From Sclerodactyla briareus (Eukaryota; Echinodermata; Holothuroidea; Dendrochirotida; Sclerodactylidae), in assembly GCA_026419785.1 (NCBI GenBank), contig JAODTK010005663.1, positions 90,374 to 154,373 of the forward strand: a stretch of DNA of 64,000 bases. Reading direction: 5' to 3'. This document shows, piece after piece, positions 32,690-44,700 of this stretch (the stretch's first letter is position 1; the number at the start of each line of letters is the position of its first letter). The notes beneath the pieces are model-generated. The model was not told the origin of the DNA. It made no database searches and saw nothing but the letters and a program-made list of their open reading frames with translations. Made by a program: the position numbers and the translations under genes.

Positions 32690-32830
32690 TTTTGACTTCT
32701 CGCATGGACAAACGAGGGACAGGCAATTTGCAAGTTGCTGTCTGCCCCACAAAGAGGCAGTACCTTAATCGGTGTAACTGGTGAGGGATTCGCAGCTATC
32801 AATAGGTACAGTATTGATATTGACCCTCCA
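32690..32830 (+). repeat. SINE body fragment, plus strand
   Basis: GGCAATTTGCAAGTTGCTGT, CCACAAAGAGGCAGTACC, GTAACTGGTGAGGGATTCGC and AGCTATCAATAGGTACAGTA correspond to the SINE body. With the two copies to its left it forms a nest of SINE pieces in both orientations. Confidence 0.7.
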
Positions 32831-34005
32831 GAATGTGGGTAATACACAAAATGGTGCTAACTCCCAGGTGCTAAGCCCCAGACCCCAGTAGGGCATTTTG
32901 TGCAATCTGAACCCGACTGTACACCTGGCATGGGCCGGATACCTCACATCATTTTCGTACCAAAGTTCACTAGCTATGGTTTCAATAGAGATTAGAGATG
33001 CGTTAACAAATGGGCACCTTGTAGAGCGGAATATTGTGATCTGGCGTCCGCCAGTAGCTCTAAATGGATCGGATTCCAGATGCTTCGGCCTGGAATCCCA
33101 AAGGGGACCTTGTGGCGATATTCTGTTTCTATGTCTGAAGGAACAAATGTTCGAGAAGACATGTCATCTCGAAAATTATTTAAAATCACTGCCCTTGCCG
33201 AAGGTCATCAACAGAGGTTAAGGTCTCGAAGGAACCCTTCAAAGGGTATGTCTTTTAACAAGGACGTAGATAGTCCATACTGGGCTCGTCGCTCGGTCGC
33301 TATAGCCTCCCAAGCTATGGAATCAGGAAGCTATGGTGGGTGGAGCCGTAAAAAAAAAAGCTCGTGTCGTGCCGATAGGAATCATTTAAGTAGAGTACAT
33401 TGAAGGCGGATGAACTGAGAAGTTGGATACAGAGTTGAGTGAGATAGCAATAAGGGGAGGGGGATCTTAGAGCCAATAATCAATAATCAGACAGGATCAC
33501 TTCGTAAGAAGAATCAATAATAAGAGTGACACAGTCCATGGGCTCCTTTTCGTGTCCAACGAGTTTTATCTTTTGGGAGGAACAGTTGTGAATTGAGATA
33601 ATTATTTTCCCCGAGGAGAAGCGTGACTCACTTTGAACCCAGGTGAGCTCATCCAGCAACGGACTAAGGCTTGCTGGATTCCGGCTTCATCCAAGGCCGG
33701 CAAATCCAAAGAAAGGAACTACACGGCATTATTGCTCCTCGAGTGGTGCATTTTTCAAATTGGATTTCACATAACTGCACATTGGTCTCTTTTGTAATGA
33801 AATATTTGGTCCATTTATACGGTCTGAGCTGACGCAACCATTGCCTGCTCTTGTATTCCTGTTCACACTTCCAGAGGAGTTAACCAGCCATCTGTGTACC
33901 CACCGAGTACAGTCAAAATCACAACTCACAACTAATTTGTGGTTGTGAAGGACGAGCAAACATATCTATTCAGCGGGTATGATCATGGTCGAGTGCACTT
34001 GAATT
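32831..34005. other. Intergenic, no gene supported
   Basis: Overlapping frames of about 107 codons at 32898-33221 and 33080-33403 have no recognisable domain and no splice support. Confidence 0.4.
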
Positions 34006-34370
34006 CAAATTCAAATTTTATTGTCTTATACGCTGGTATGCTTTCTCTATTTTATTCATAGCCAGGAAGCATTGCTGTACATAGTTTCGTAGTCATTAGT
34101 GTGCGGCATATACACCGATGGCCTTCGAAGTACTACATGTCCTTCAGCCAGACACCACCAATTTATGCTGTTATTTGAGCCCCAGTAACGCTACCAAATA
34201 AGCGGTACCCTTCACAAACAGATGGATACACATGGTCTAGGTAGAATAGACCTAATCGAGTTAAACAATTAGCGCGAGCCGAGATTTAGTTGATAAATTG
34301 CAGTTATCAGGTCTTACCTTGTCCACCTGACTTTCTCCTGTGCAGGTAACTTCTGTGAAGTTTTTTTTTT
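34006..34370 (+). repeat. Copy 1 of a duplicated ~370-400 bp repeat
   Basis: It shares ordered blocks with 36.50-36.93 kb: ATAGTTTCGTAGTCATT versus AAGTTCCATAGTCATT, TAAGCGGTACCCTTCACAAA versus TAAGCGGTTTCCTTTACAAA, AGGTAGAATAGACCTAATCG versus AGATAGAATAGGACTGATCG, and CCTGACTTTCTCCTGTGCAG versus CCTGACTATCTCCTGTAGAA. Each copy is preceded by a GAGTGCACTT word. The family is unknown. Confidence 0.65.
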
Positions 34371-35705
34371 TGTCACTGACGAATTAACGTGTCTCGAATG
34401 CCGCTTCAAGCTGGACGCGTGTCTAGTAGTGCTCTTTGAGTGCCTTGCGTTATTTTCCTCAGGCCAAAGAAAAGAAAACCCGGGGTCACAACTAAAAGGG
34501 AGGATCTAGCCTCCATCTGTGTTATTCGGCGTGAAGTGGAGACAATTGTGAACCGTGATATATGTATATGTAGCTACCAACTGAGCTAATCCGCCTTCTT
34601 GGAGTTACTCAGTGTTATCACGGACTAATTCAAATGTCAGAGGCCGTTCATTGAAGCGCATAATGAACCATATGTGAAAACTGCAAATGCTTCCATTCCT
34701 ACGAATTGGGTTGAATACCATGATACTCCGTCGGTGTTACATTTAGTATTGCTGCTTAAAGTTGGGACGTTCTGTGATTTATGATGCCTCAAAGTCTTGA
34801 AGGGGAAAACGGCGACTACCTCATCACGTACGTTGATAGGACGTCCCCAACACGTGAACATCGAAACGTAGCATTAGGCTTCCAGGAACATCTCTTATGA
34901 ATAGATAACGCTGTCACGGACGGTCCCCGCTGCCCACCGGGTGGCCAACTCCCGCGGGGCGCACGCGCTGCAGGCGCGCTGGGGCTGGTCAATTTCTCCT
35001 CAGCTGCGGAAAAAAGGACCTGGTGGTAACCTCAGGGCGGCTAAGATGAGTAGGATATATTTAACAGGGGTTGAGTAGTTCAGGGCGCTCGTACACCCTC
35101 TTCTCCTAGACTTAAAAATTACTGCAGCGGGAAATAGTAGGGATGTGAGTTTGCTACCTCTGTCAAAAGTTTCGCCAGAACTGGTGCCTTACCCATTTTG
35201 TTGACCTGAATAGGACAATACCAAGTCAACTCATCATAGTTAACTTTTCTACCTTTCACTTGCAGTGTTAGGAGAAAATATCATTAATGAATACCTCTAT
35301 GCATGTGTCTAAAATTTTGTGTTTCTACTTGAAGTGACAGAAAAATCTCATGTTTCTTTTTGCCCTCCCCGGGTAGAAAAGTGGGAGCGGGTCCTCCGTG
35401 CAAAAATAAGTTTTTTGGTTGAAAAATTACTACTTTCTGTCTAATGGAGTTTTGCTGTAAATTCGAAGCCCTGTCAATCCATACATCACTGGGAGGAGAA
35501 AACAATTCTTCATTAAACCGGGAGAAAATATGATATTCCCCCCGAAAATTGCACTGGGCCTATTAAAAAATTTAGCTGGTTTCAAACTAATTATACCCCA
35601 TAATTTAAAAAAAAGAAAAAAACCTCGAGGACTCAGTGATTCCTGTGCCGAACGTTTTTGGGGTCCTGCCTTTATAAAGGGACTGTAAATTTTGCGTAGA
35701 ACCTC
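34371..35705. other. Intergenic, no gene supported
   Basis: A GC-rich patch lies near 34920-34980 (CCCGCGGGGCGCACGCGCTG). Otherwise short frames only. Confidence 0.4.
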
Positions 35706-36130
35706 TTCGACCTGAACTCAACAGGATAGGAATCATCTGCTCCAAATGGCAACCCTCGTGCCAAGTTGGACTCTCTACTTCATTCGTTACACAGTTACTG
35801 CGCTGACGAACCTTGGACTACACCCAGACAAGATCCAATAGGCATTATTCATTCTACATGACAACCCTTCATGCCAAAATTAGTATGAGCTCTCTACTTC
35901 ATTGGTTGCACAGTTTCATGCTCGCATGGTTTTTAGACCTTGACCTCAGGTGACCTTGGACTGACTCCAAACAGCAGAGATCATCTACTCCAATTGCCAA
36001 CCCTCGTGCCAAATATGAACTGTCTAAATAATTTCGTTGCACAGTTATCGTGCTCACGATCTTCTCAGATTTCGACTTCTATTGAACTTTGGGACCTCGG
36101 ACCCTACCCAAATAGCATCGATGAGGAACA
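35706..36130 (+). repeat. ~120-bp tandem repeat, three to four copies
   Basis: Three diverged units carry ATCATCTGCTCCAAATGGCA, ACCCTCGTGCCAA and CTCTACTTCATTCGTTACAC followed by AGTTACTGCGCTGACGA. They lie near 35729, 35842 and 35975, with ACCTTGGACT-type text between them. Confidence 0.8.
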
Positions 36131-36229
36131 TAGCAGATTAGTCGTAGATGAACTCAGACGATAACTCGCCTTCGTCTCCCGTGACTTCTGCTCAGATGAT
36201 ACTGCGCGGGGCAGAAGTGTACCCAAACC

Positions 36230-36495
36230 TAACCTGCTCCCGCGGGACCGATCGTGAAGACGATCAGTGAACTCCAGGATCCGACTCTCCCTCGAAACTT
36301 GTAGAATAAATGTCTAACGTGACTGACATGTGTCAACTTGCCAGCCATTCGCGGATACACTGAAAAAAAAATCAATGACAGAATGACTGGAACGTCAGCT
36401 CTCCGTTGCGATGGATCAACAACATAGCTTATTCGATCAAGCTTCTTGTGTAGTTTAGCTGGTATGCCCAGAATCGAGTGCACTTATATTGATTG
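36230..36495. repeat. Unclassified dispersed fragment
   Basis: CAGTGAACTCCAGGATCCGA near 36266 resembles the GTGAACTCCAGGACCCGAC text at 20.88 kb. The minus strand is open for about 84 codons here, without a recognised family. Confidence 0.35.
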
Positions 36496-36499
36496 CTGG

Positions 36500-36935
36500 T
36501 GGTTGCAAATAACAGACTTTAGGGTATGCTATCCGGTTTTGAAAAGTACTGACGGCACAGTCTGTGAATTTATTTCAGTTGTACTTAGTCGCTATTCGAA
36601 TCTTTCTTCACAGTAGTTATAGTCTGTACGCCCTCCGGTGCAAAGTTCCATAGTCATTCCGCGCGACTATGTACAGCATATACATACCACCTTGTCAGCT
36701 TCGACATTGAACGATATTGAAGCTTCTTGAAACAAAATCCTCTAATTCATGCAGCAAATCTGAACCTCTGCAACGGCACCAGGTAAGCGGTTTCCTTTAC
36801 AAATATATCGGAAACAATAGCCTAGATAGAATAGGACTGATCGATTTGAACACCAAGTTTCCCAGTAATTGGCCCATTGGGTTCTACCTTCGCCTGACTA
36901 TCTCCTGTAGAAGTAACCTCTGTCAAGCCATGTGA
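36500..36935 (+). repeat. Copy 2 of the duplicated ~370-400 bp repeat
   Basis: Partner of 34.0-34.37 kb, in the same orientation and about 2.5 kb downstream. Blocks occur in the same order with roughly a quarter of positions changed. Confidence 0.65.
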
Positions 36936-37059
36936 ACCATTGTATATATTTCATGAACATGACAAGTTGCCATCCAAAAAGTGTTTATTGATTCCGTAGT
37001 GCCTGCCTGTGAGCACGAAATCACCCATTGCGTTTGAATCTGACAGGTTATGGACGTGA

Positions 37060-37640
37060 AGAGGAATGTCTATTTATATTGTTTTGGGGCGAGGTCAAAG
37101 GTTACCAAAGATCGACATCGAGGTCTAATTCCGAAATGCTTTTTGAGCACAATAAATGTACATCGGAGCACAGTATGTTCATACATGACTGTAGCTCGAT
37201 AAGTTGACGTTTGGAGTAGATGGTCCCTATTGTTTTTGGGAGAGGTTCAATGTCACCGACATTAAAAATCTTACACAATACCTGTGGAACGATAACTAAT
37301 ACTTGGCACAAGAGGTTTCCACCAAGTAGGGACATGATCTCTACCAGGATGGGGTCAGGTCGTGCGCCACGTTGTGTGGATGATCCCTAGTGTTTTGGAT
37401 CGAGTTTCAAAGTTGACCAATGCCAATGGAGGTCAAAATCTGAGAGGCCTGTGAGTAGATAACTTTTGCAACGAAATGACGTAGAGAGCTCATGATTGGC
37501 ACGAAGGGTTATTGTTTGAAGTAGATGATCTTTATCGTTTTGGGGTCACTTTAAAGGACACGTAATCACCATGACTACAGAAGGACATCTTCACTGAAAC
37601 TCATACTTGCTATGTGTACTATGTGTATATGAGTCCACTA
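37060..37640 (+). repeat. Diverged members of the ~300-bp AGGTCA-containing family
   Basis: TATTGTTTTGGGGCGAGGTC, AAAGGTTACC, a GAGGTCAAAATCTGAGAGGC block and GATCCCTAGTGTTTTGG recur two to three times. They match the unit of the 27.1-28.2 kb array, although the copies are older and shortened. The block ends about 280 bases before the UGT start codon. Confidence 0.65.
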
Positions 37641-37930
37641 GAAGTTGAACCGTGATTCGCTCTGTATTTGCAGCCTCAGTCAGCTGTGTCGATTGAACCA
37701 TTGCGAACCGCATGGCATTTCATCAAATGTTTGCTGAATCTTGCTCACAATTATTTCATGTAGGAAACGTACTCGTGATAATTTAAACCATTATCCAGAT
37801 TTTTAAATATATCTCACATCTCACAAGACAACATCCTTGTCTGCGCAAATATGAATTCGGACTGGAGCTCTGGAACTTACTGTGACCCTTTTGGCTCTTC
37901 TGCCCGTTCCCTTTCAGACATCGATTAACA

Positions 37931-38777
37931 TGAAGTGTAGCCTGGAGACGTTAACAATTATAACTGCTTTTTGGATATTGGCACTCCTATGCCAGTCCGT
38001 GACTCCGCGAAGGTGCTCTTCTTCAATGGTGTAGGCGAGGGGAGTCATTTTACTTCCACACTACCGTACGCCGAAGCTCTTGCTGAGCGTGGTAACTCTG
38101 TAACGTATCTCCTCGGTGATGCTTTCAGCTATCGCAGCGAAAATCCACGTCACAAAGAAGTGTTCAACTTTGAATTTTACTCTACCAGGGCGAGCAGAGA
38201 GGACATCCACATGCGAGCAGAGGGCGTCGTCCTCTCCGTTCTGCGAGATGAGCCTTGGACGATGCTCGTACACGTCAGGGCATGCGCAAGAGGTTGACGG
38301 AAGATTGCGAGGACCTGTTCCGATCAAATACTCTGCAAAGATTGAAACTGGGAAAGTATGACATTATGGTTTATGATGTAGTGCGGCCTTGTAGTGCTCT
38401 ACTAGCTGAGTATTTGAATGTCACTAAGTCGCCTATATTTCGACTGCCCTAATATCCGGTTATGTTCGCCTCTTGACAAACCCATTGAATCCAGCGCTAG
38501 TTGCCGAGGTCAGCCGGGGGTTTCCTACCAAGATGGATTTCTTGACGAGGGTGTGGAACGTCTTGATCATTGTATTCCAGAAGAGTTGGCTACTCCGTAA
38601 AAATGCTATGAGCCTACCCTTGCACGTCGAGATAGAAAATGACTGGCAGAAATCATTGAAGATACTTCACTCGCCCTTCCAGCGATCGATCCTGTCATTG
38701 ATCAGAAGATTGCAACGATGCCTCACGTGAAGATGGTTGGCGGAGGATCAACAAGACCGTCGGAGCCTTTGCCTGAG
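37931..38777 (+). CDS. UGT exon 1: signal peptide and acceptor-binding domain
   Basis: It starts at ATG with MKCSLETLTIITAFWILALL, a hydrophobic signal peptide. After a frame change come AKVLFFNGVGEGSHFTSTLP and YAEALAERGNSVTYLLGD; the His in GSHF fits the catalytic base of UGTs. Further frames give RLTEDCEDLFRSNTLQRLKL, YDIMVYDVVRPCSALLAEYL, LTNPLNPALVAEVSRGFPTK and, before the GAGGTGAGT donor, VKMVGGGSTRPSEPLPE, the usual end of UGT exon 1. Four or more single-base frame changes are needed. The frames fit together too well for an old pseudogene. Confidence 0.86.
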
Positions 38778-41700
38778 GTGAGTCTGCAGTCATTCTGTTA
38801 TCCAGCGTGATCATAGTTTTGGTTATATCCATCGCTGCGCACATTCATCTTGACAGTACCCTGTGGGCTCATAAATATGTGAGGGGGAGGGGGTACGTAT
38901 GTGGTCATGGTATTATTTATTTTGCAAACACAGCCAAGGTATTGCAGTGTTACCTAAACGAGATACCACAGTGCCTCGCGCGAGAATGGTCAGTGATGGA
39001 GGGGTAAATAGGGGTCACCACAATCGTCTAAGGTTCATCTGAAGTTAGTCAATAGCTATCGCGCAACCGACTATGCTCGTGTGTACCCGGGGAAGAGTCG
39101 TGTACGTGCTCTTTGGTGTATTGCTTTGTCAATTGCATGACGCCCTCAACACACCTTGGATGGTCCGTCGAATGTCATTGGTTGCAATCCTAGATGGGTC
39201 AATAATGCGTTCCTTTCTCCAGATTGACAATCAGAACACTGACTAGAGGTACTCCAAGTGTGCCTTAATGTACATAGAATACATGACGCACCTTCCATTA
39301 TTACTCATCTTGTCCGGTGCAGGTTTACAGATGTGCTCCTTACTCTCGACAAATGAATGTTGGAGGCTTTCCCACTCATTGCTCACTCTTCGAAGAGGGA
39401 AAAACGTATCGTATCTCGAACGTTGGCCACGGAGCCTAACATGAAGACCCCTATAAGTGGGAACATGAGAAAATTCAAGTAGGCGAAGGGAAGGCCTCAT
39501 ACGGCAAATCTTGCAACACCTAATCAATCTCGTAATCCTTTTTTGAGCGTTCTCAATTCTTATCTTTCTTGAAATAAGGATTCCACAACTGCCCGTATAT
39601 TACATGCGAGGTCCGGACTGCCCAATAAACAAAACGTCATGAAGTAAACTAGACACATGCCAACGTGTATATCCCCACCTCGCGATCAGTGTGAAGATGG
39701 TTATATAGTGTGCCATGTGGATGGCATTATTGAAAATAATGATATGACTAGCTTTATATAGTGCAATTTTCACCGCGAATGTAGTCTCGAAGCGCTCTAC
39801 ATGTCACCTACCAAGTTTCGTTGAAATCTGGCAAGCTTTTGATAATCGCGTAATTTTAAACCTCTGGTGACCTTGAAATAACCTTCACTTTTTTCGAGAC
39901 CATCTATAGTCCCCACCTACCCAGTTTTCTTGAATCAGACAAACTTTCGAAAAATGCGCAAATTGGGCAATTAGCGTGACTATGACCTCTGATGACCCCA
40001 AAATGCCCTCCACTTTTTTCGGACCAAACATCGTCCACACCTACCAAGTTTCGTTGAAATCAGACAAACTTTTGAAAATTGCGCAAATTATGCAAATTAG
40101 CTTCACCCTGCAGTGCGGCGACATCCACTTTCAAACCCATCAGAGATTTCACTATGGCGGACATGTGTGCCAGTTTCGGCTCGAACGGACAACGTGTTGG
40201 AGAGTATTGCGATAACGGGAAAATCTTCTAATCGTGAAAATTATGCAAATTAGCGGAACCCGTTCATGTGGCGACGCCCACTTCGAACCCATCCGAGATT
40301 TCGATAAGGCAGACATGTGTGCCAAGTTCGGCTCAAACGGACAAGTGTTTGTGATTTTGCGCTATTAAACAAGAAACGCGGCGGACGCGGCGGACGCGGC
40401 GGACGCGGACGCGGTGGAGACGGCGAAACCAAAACCATAGTATCTCCGAAGTAGGGATATAATACGTTTAATTGAGCCGAGAATCAAGTTACCTTTTATA
40501 GTAGCCTCCGCACACGCTTAGAAGTTCCTCACTCAACGTAAAATCGAAAATCATACCAATATCTTTCAGGATTGACCCCATGAATCTCTCGACCATTCAA
40601 ACTAAAGGAAGCGTTGTCCTTAATGTAACCAACATGCATCACTGAAGTTTTCTCGAAAATGGGAGCTTAACACAACTTTCCGTTTTTTCACCTCTTTTCG
40701 AGGAATATACACTTTTATGAGATCATAAACTTCCTAAAAAGCACGACATCTGTCAGCAACATTCAAACCTGATAACAAATCAGACGAATTAACGTGACTC
40801 ACTCAGAACCCAGACATTTCATCCAAATCCGCCTTAGCGAAACAAGGAAACGAGCCCTATACTCTGGGGAATATTGACGGGTCATGTCATGGATCGACTT
40901 GTATGAAAAAATAAAGCATTGATACCCATGAGTGTCCATTTGGAGTTAATGAAGTATATGGGGCGGGAGGCAAACTAGTGTTCCAAATTTGGATGGATAG
41001 CAGCATTAGACGCCGTTATTAAAAAGGTTAGACAGGGTAATAGGGTTCGAGAAGTAAATTCGAGGAGTAAATCATATCATAACTCCTATTGCGATTGTTT
41101 TCCTGTAGGATCTTGAGGACTTCATGCAGTCATCAGGCGATCACGGAGTAATCCTCTTCATTCTCGCAGTTACTTGACTAACTGCCTGAGGATTCGTAGA
41201 GAAGTTCCAGGAGGCCTTCAGAATGTTGCCTCAGAAGATTCTCTGGCAGTGGAAGGGTGCAGATCCTCCCACGGGTATGCCAAGTAACGTGAAGACTCTG
41301 GGGTGGCTACCACTGAACGATATCTTGGGTAATCACATTTTTTTTTGTTCCGTAGTGTATCATGAAACCCCGTCGACATCTCGTTTGCATATACACCACG
41401 CATTTAGCCATAGTTTTGCTTTCAATTTGAATAACTAGATTGGAATTCCGTAACATTCCATTCATTCACCACAGAGTCGTCCGTGACAATGTAAATTTTG
41501 ATACGAAAGTAGTAGCCACCCTGAATGTGTACATACGAGTGAGCGTCGTCGTGTCGCTTATCACTTCTCTATATATTTATACCCAATAAGTTCATGGTCC
41601 GAACAAGGCCATATTCAGAGTCGGGGTGGCTACCACTTCTTCATCATACAAATGAGGATACCCACTTTGCTCTCGGACTGCCAGCGAGTTGTCTGGATTT

Positions 41701-44700
41701 TATGCTGGGAAGGAGGTATGCACTAACAGATAACGAACCATGGGCTCAGTGATGGTTTGTTGCACCACTAAAAGAATGAAGGGATGTACTTTGGTTCATT
41801 TCTTTGTAATGGAACCGTAAATTTGCTCAAAGAGGACATGCTGTTTTTGTGGAATATTACTGAGAATCGAGAGAACATTTAGATTTAGGTAATCTCCATA
41901 TATCGAATAAGAGTTCTTTTCCTACATGAAATATTTGTTCTGGGAAAGATTTGAGGGATGATTGAATGGAGCATAGATATAAAGAATGCTGTGCGAATTT
42001 ACATAGCTCGGCCGTTTCGTTTCACAGTTTGACCTCTGTTGACTTTGGTGACCTTTGACCTCACTAAACATTAATAGGACAAGTACGGAACCTGAGTGTT
42101 ATCTTTGATAAGAATTTGAACATGGCTGCCCATGGCTGCCCAAGAGAGACACCAGCATGTAACATCTCTCTTAGCTGGCTTTCCTGCATTCACTTTTAAA
42201 CCCATTCGGAGGGTTCTTAACACAACCGCTCGTATCGTAACTATGTACCCCAAACACACCCACGTCTTTGCCTTGCTTAAATGCCTAAATTCCCACATTG
42301 GCTCCAAGACTCTCGGGTTCTTTGTCATGCTAATTTTGTTCAAGCGTTAATCTCGCACTATTCCTTACATCATGGATCTAGCTCATCCTTACGTGACCAG
42401 GCCTGGTTTACGTTCCACAGTGGTAAGCTCCTGCATGTCCTCAGAGCCCGGGTCACCTGTGGCGTCCGGTCTTTTGCGGTTTTTGCCTGTAAGCAGTTCA
42501 AGAGCCTTCCTCTTAATCTTCGTAATTCACGAGTTTGAATCCTTTCAAATCCCGCTTGGAGCCATACCTTTTCACTGCTTCCTATGTTGTTGTTTCCCTC
42601 TCTTGTAAAGCGCTTTGAGCCTGAGTGGGTGAAGCGCTATGTATGTATGTATGTATATATGTATGTACAGTTGTACAATTCCCACGCTACCTTGGTTTTC
42701 ATATACTTTGATCTCTGTTGACATTAGGTGACATCATTCCGGCTCCTAAATCAGCAGAAATCCACTCCAAATCGCAACACTCACGGAATATAATATCAAC
42801 TGCAATATGAAGTAAAGCATCATATCGATAAATCGCGTAGCTCTCCAATGAATTGAAATGAGTAGGCCGGTGTAGTGAAGTTTGGTTAGACCTTGTGAAT
42901 CGATATAAATCGGTATGGTTTCACTGTACATTTTTGTCTTGCATTTTTCCATCACGGATTTATAGCCACAATCGTTCTAACATTGATAGAGATGGTTCAT
43001 CATCAGTCTTTAAGCTTGTACATGTTGCATGTTGCAGTTGCATGTTGCAGTGATACCCACTAGTTGGTGTTTGCATAGTAGACAAGACAAGACAAGACAA
43101 GAAAAGACAATCTTACAACCTGGAGCTCTCTACCTCTCCCTTTTTTAGACTATTACAGTGACGTTCATAGATTTTGCAACATTAGCAGGTATTATTTCAG
43201 GAGAAAATCAAATTATCGTAATCATTTTCACTTCATCCCTCATACCCAGCAGTACGTTTGCCATTGTATCATTGATCATGGCACACAGTTCGCCCATACC
43301 AGCATCTACATAAGTACTCTTGTGGATACTCTTGGGCTTCCTGCTTGTCATATATGGCCTGAGTAGCTGCTTAGAACCTTGCAGTCGAGTGTCCCAGCAA
43401 AGAATAGTGAATACCGTTATCGCAGACTTATAAATAATGCACAGTACACCTAAGCTAGCGTTCCTGCTAGGAGTTGCTTGACCCAGCATAGCGCACATCG
43501 ATGTTCAGTTTTTTTTATTCTAGGTTACTATGTATATCGTGTTTAACTTGTTATCAAGGAACAATTCACTGGATTACATAGTGTATAACTACTGGTAAGG
43601 CTAATGACGATACTCCCAGCTCAGTTGATAATTTATTATCCCGATGCATGCATCCCCGAAAATGAAACCTGGCCGTATCTCTACATAGGTGGGACCGTTG
43701 TTGTTCGGATGACACTAATAAATAGTCACACTCTCATTTGCATAACAAGCACACACAAATGTATTGTGATCTATTTCATTCTTCTCAACAGACCCAAACT
43801 TTTTGAACGCCTTGAATGACCGTAAATTGACACTTGCAATGATAGGCTAGGCTCCACTATTTTCACGATCATCGCAACCAGTTTGACCTCTCTTGACCTT
43901 CAATGACCTCTACCTGGCTCCCGAAAAGATAGCAGCTGTCTTCATATCTACAACTCGTATTTCTAATTCAACATCCAACATGTTCTGTGTTCTTCAGAAA
44001 GGCATTCAGATTAATTGACCTTTATTGACCATAAGCTGTTCAATTGAATGTTAGGTTTATATCTCCTTATATATACGCAACCTGCACACACCTGAAAGTA
44101 CTAAGAGGAGTGACGGCTATATCGTTGGCAAAACTCTATTTTATGATTTGAGCTACTATGTTTTGTTTTCGCAATTTCGCCATGATTATGGTGTTCTTCA
44201 AAAATCCACATTGGGTCCGATTATCTACGTATAAAAGACCTGAAAGTCACATATTACGATCACATGGGCTTCAGTATCATTGCTGTATCATTGCTGTGTG
44301 TTGCGTGAGAAACAGCTTCCTGTTCCGAAAGTATGTATCAATGATGTTGGCAATGGTTGTCACAAAACATGCTCAAACGACTAATCAGGATAGAAGTGAC
44401 CTTGTCGTGTTTTTCTCTGAGCATCGACCTGTTTTGTCAACTGAAGGTCGGAGGTATCGCGGTTGATTCTGTCGATCTCAGCGTGGTCTTTGATAGCATT
44501 TCGACCATATATATGATTTAATTAACTACTGAGTTACCGAAGTCCTAAGCTTTGCAACGGGCGCAAAAATAGGTCATTACCATCATTCTGCGTGAATTAC
44601 ATTGACTCCCTGTTAAGTATTTCCAAAGTTTGGTTCAGACCTACGAGGCGCTCAATCATATGGCATCAACTCAATTCAAAGAACTGGTCGAGACCAATTG

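Larger units (their letters stand above)
38778..41108 (+). other. UGT intron 1: LINE end and dispersed repeats
   Basis: It holds the minus-strand LINE end at 39.24 kb, the reiterated dispersed family at 39.77-40.37 kb and a 9-bp GC-rich repeat at 40.37 kb. Nothing else was recognised. Confidence 0.55.
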
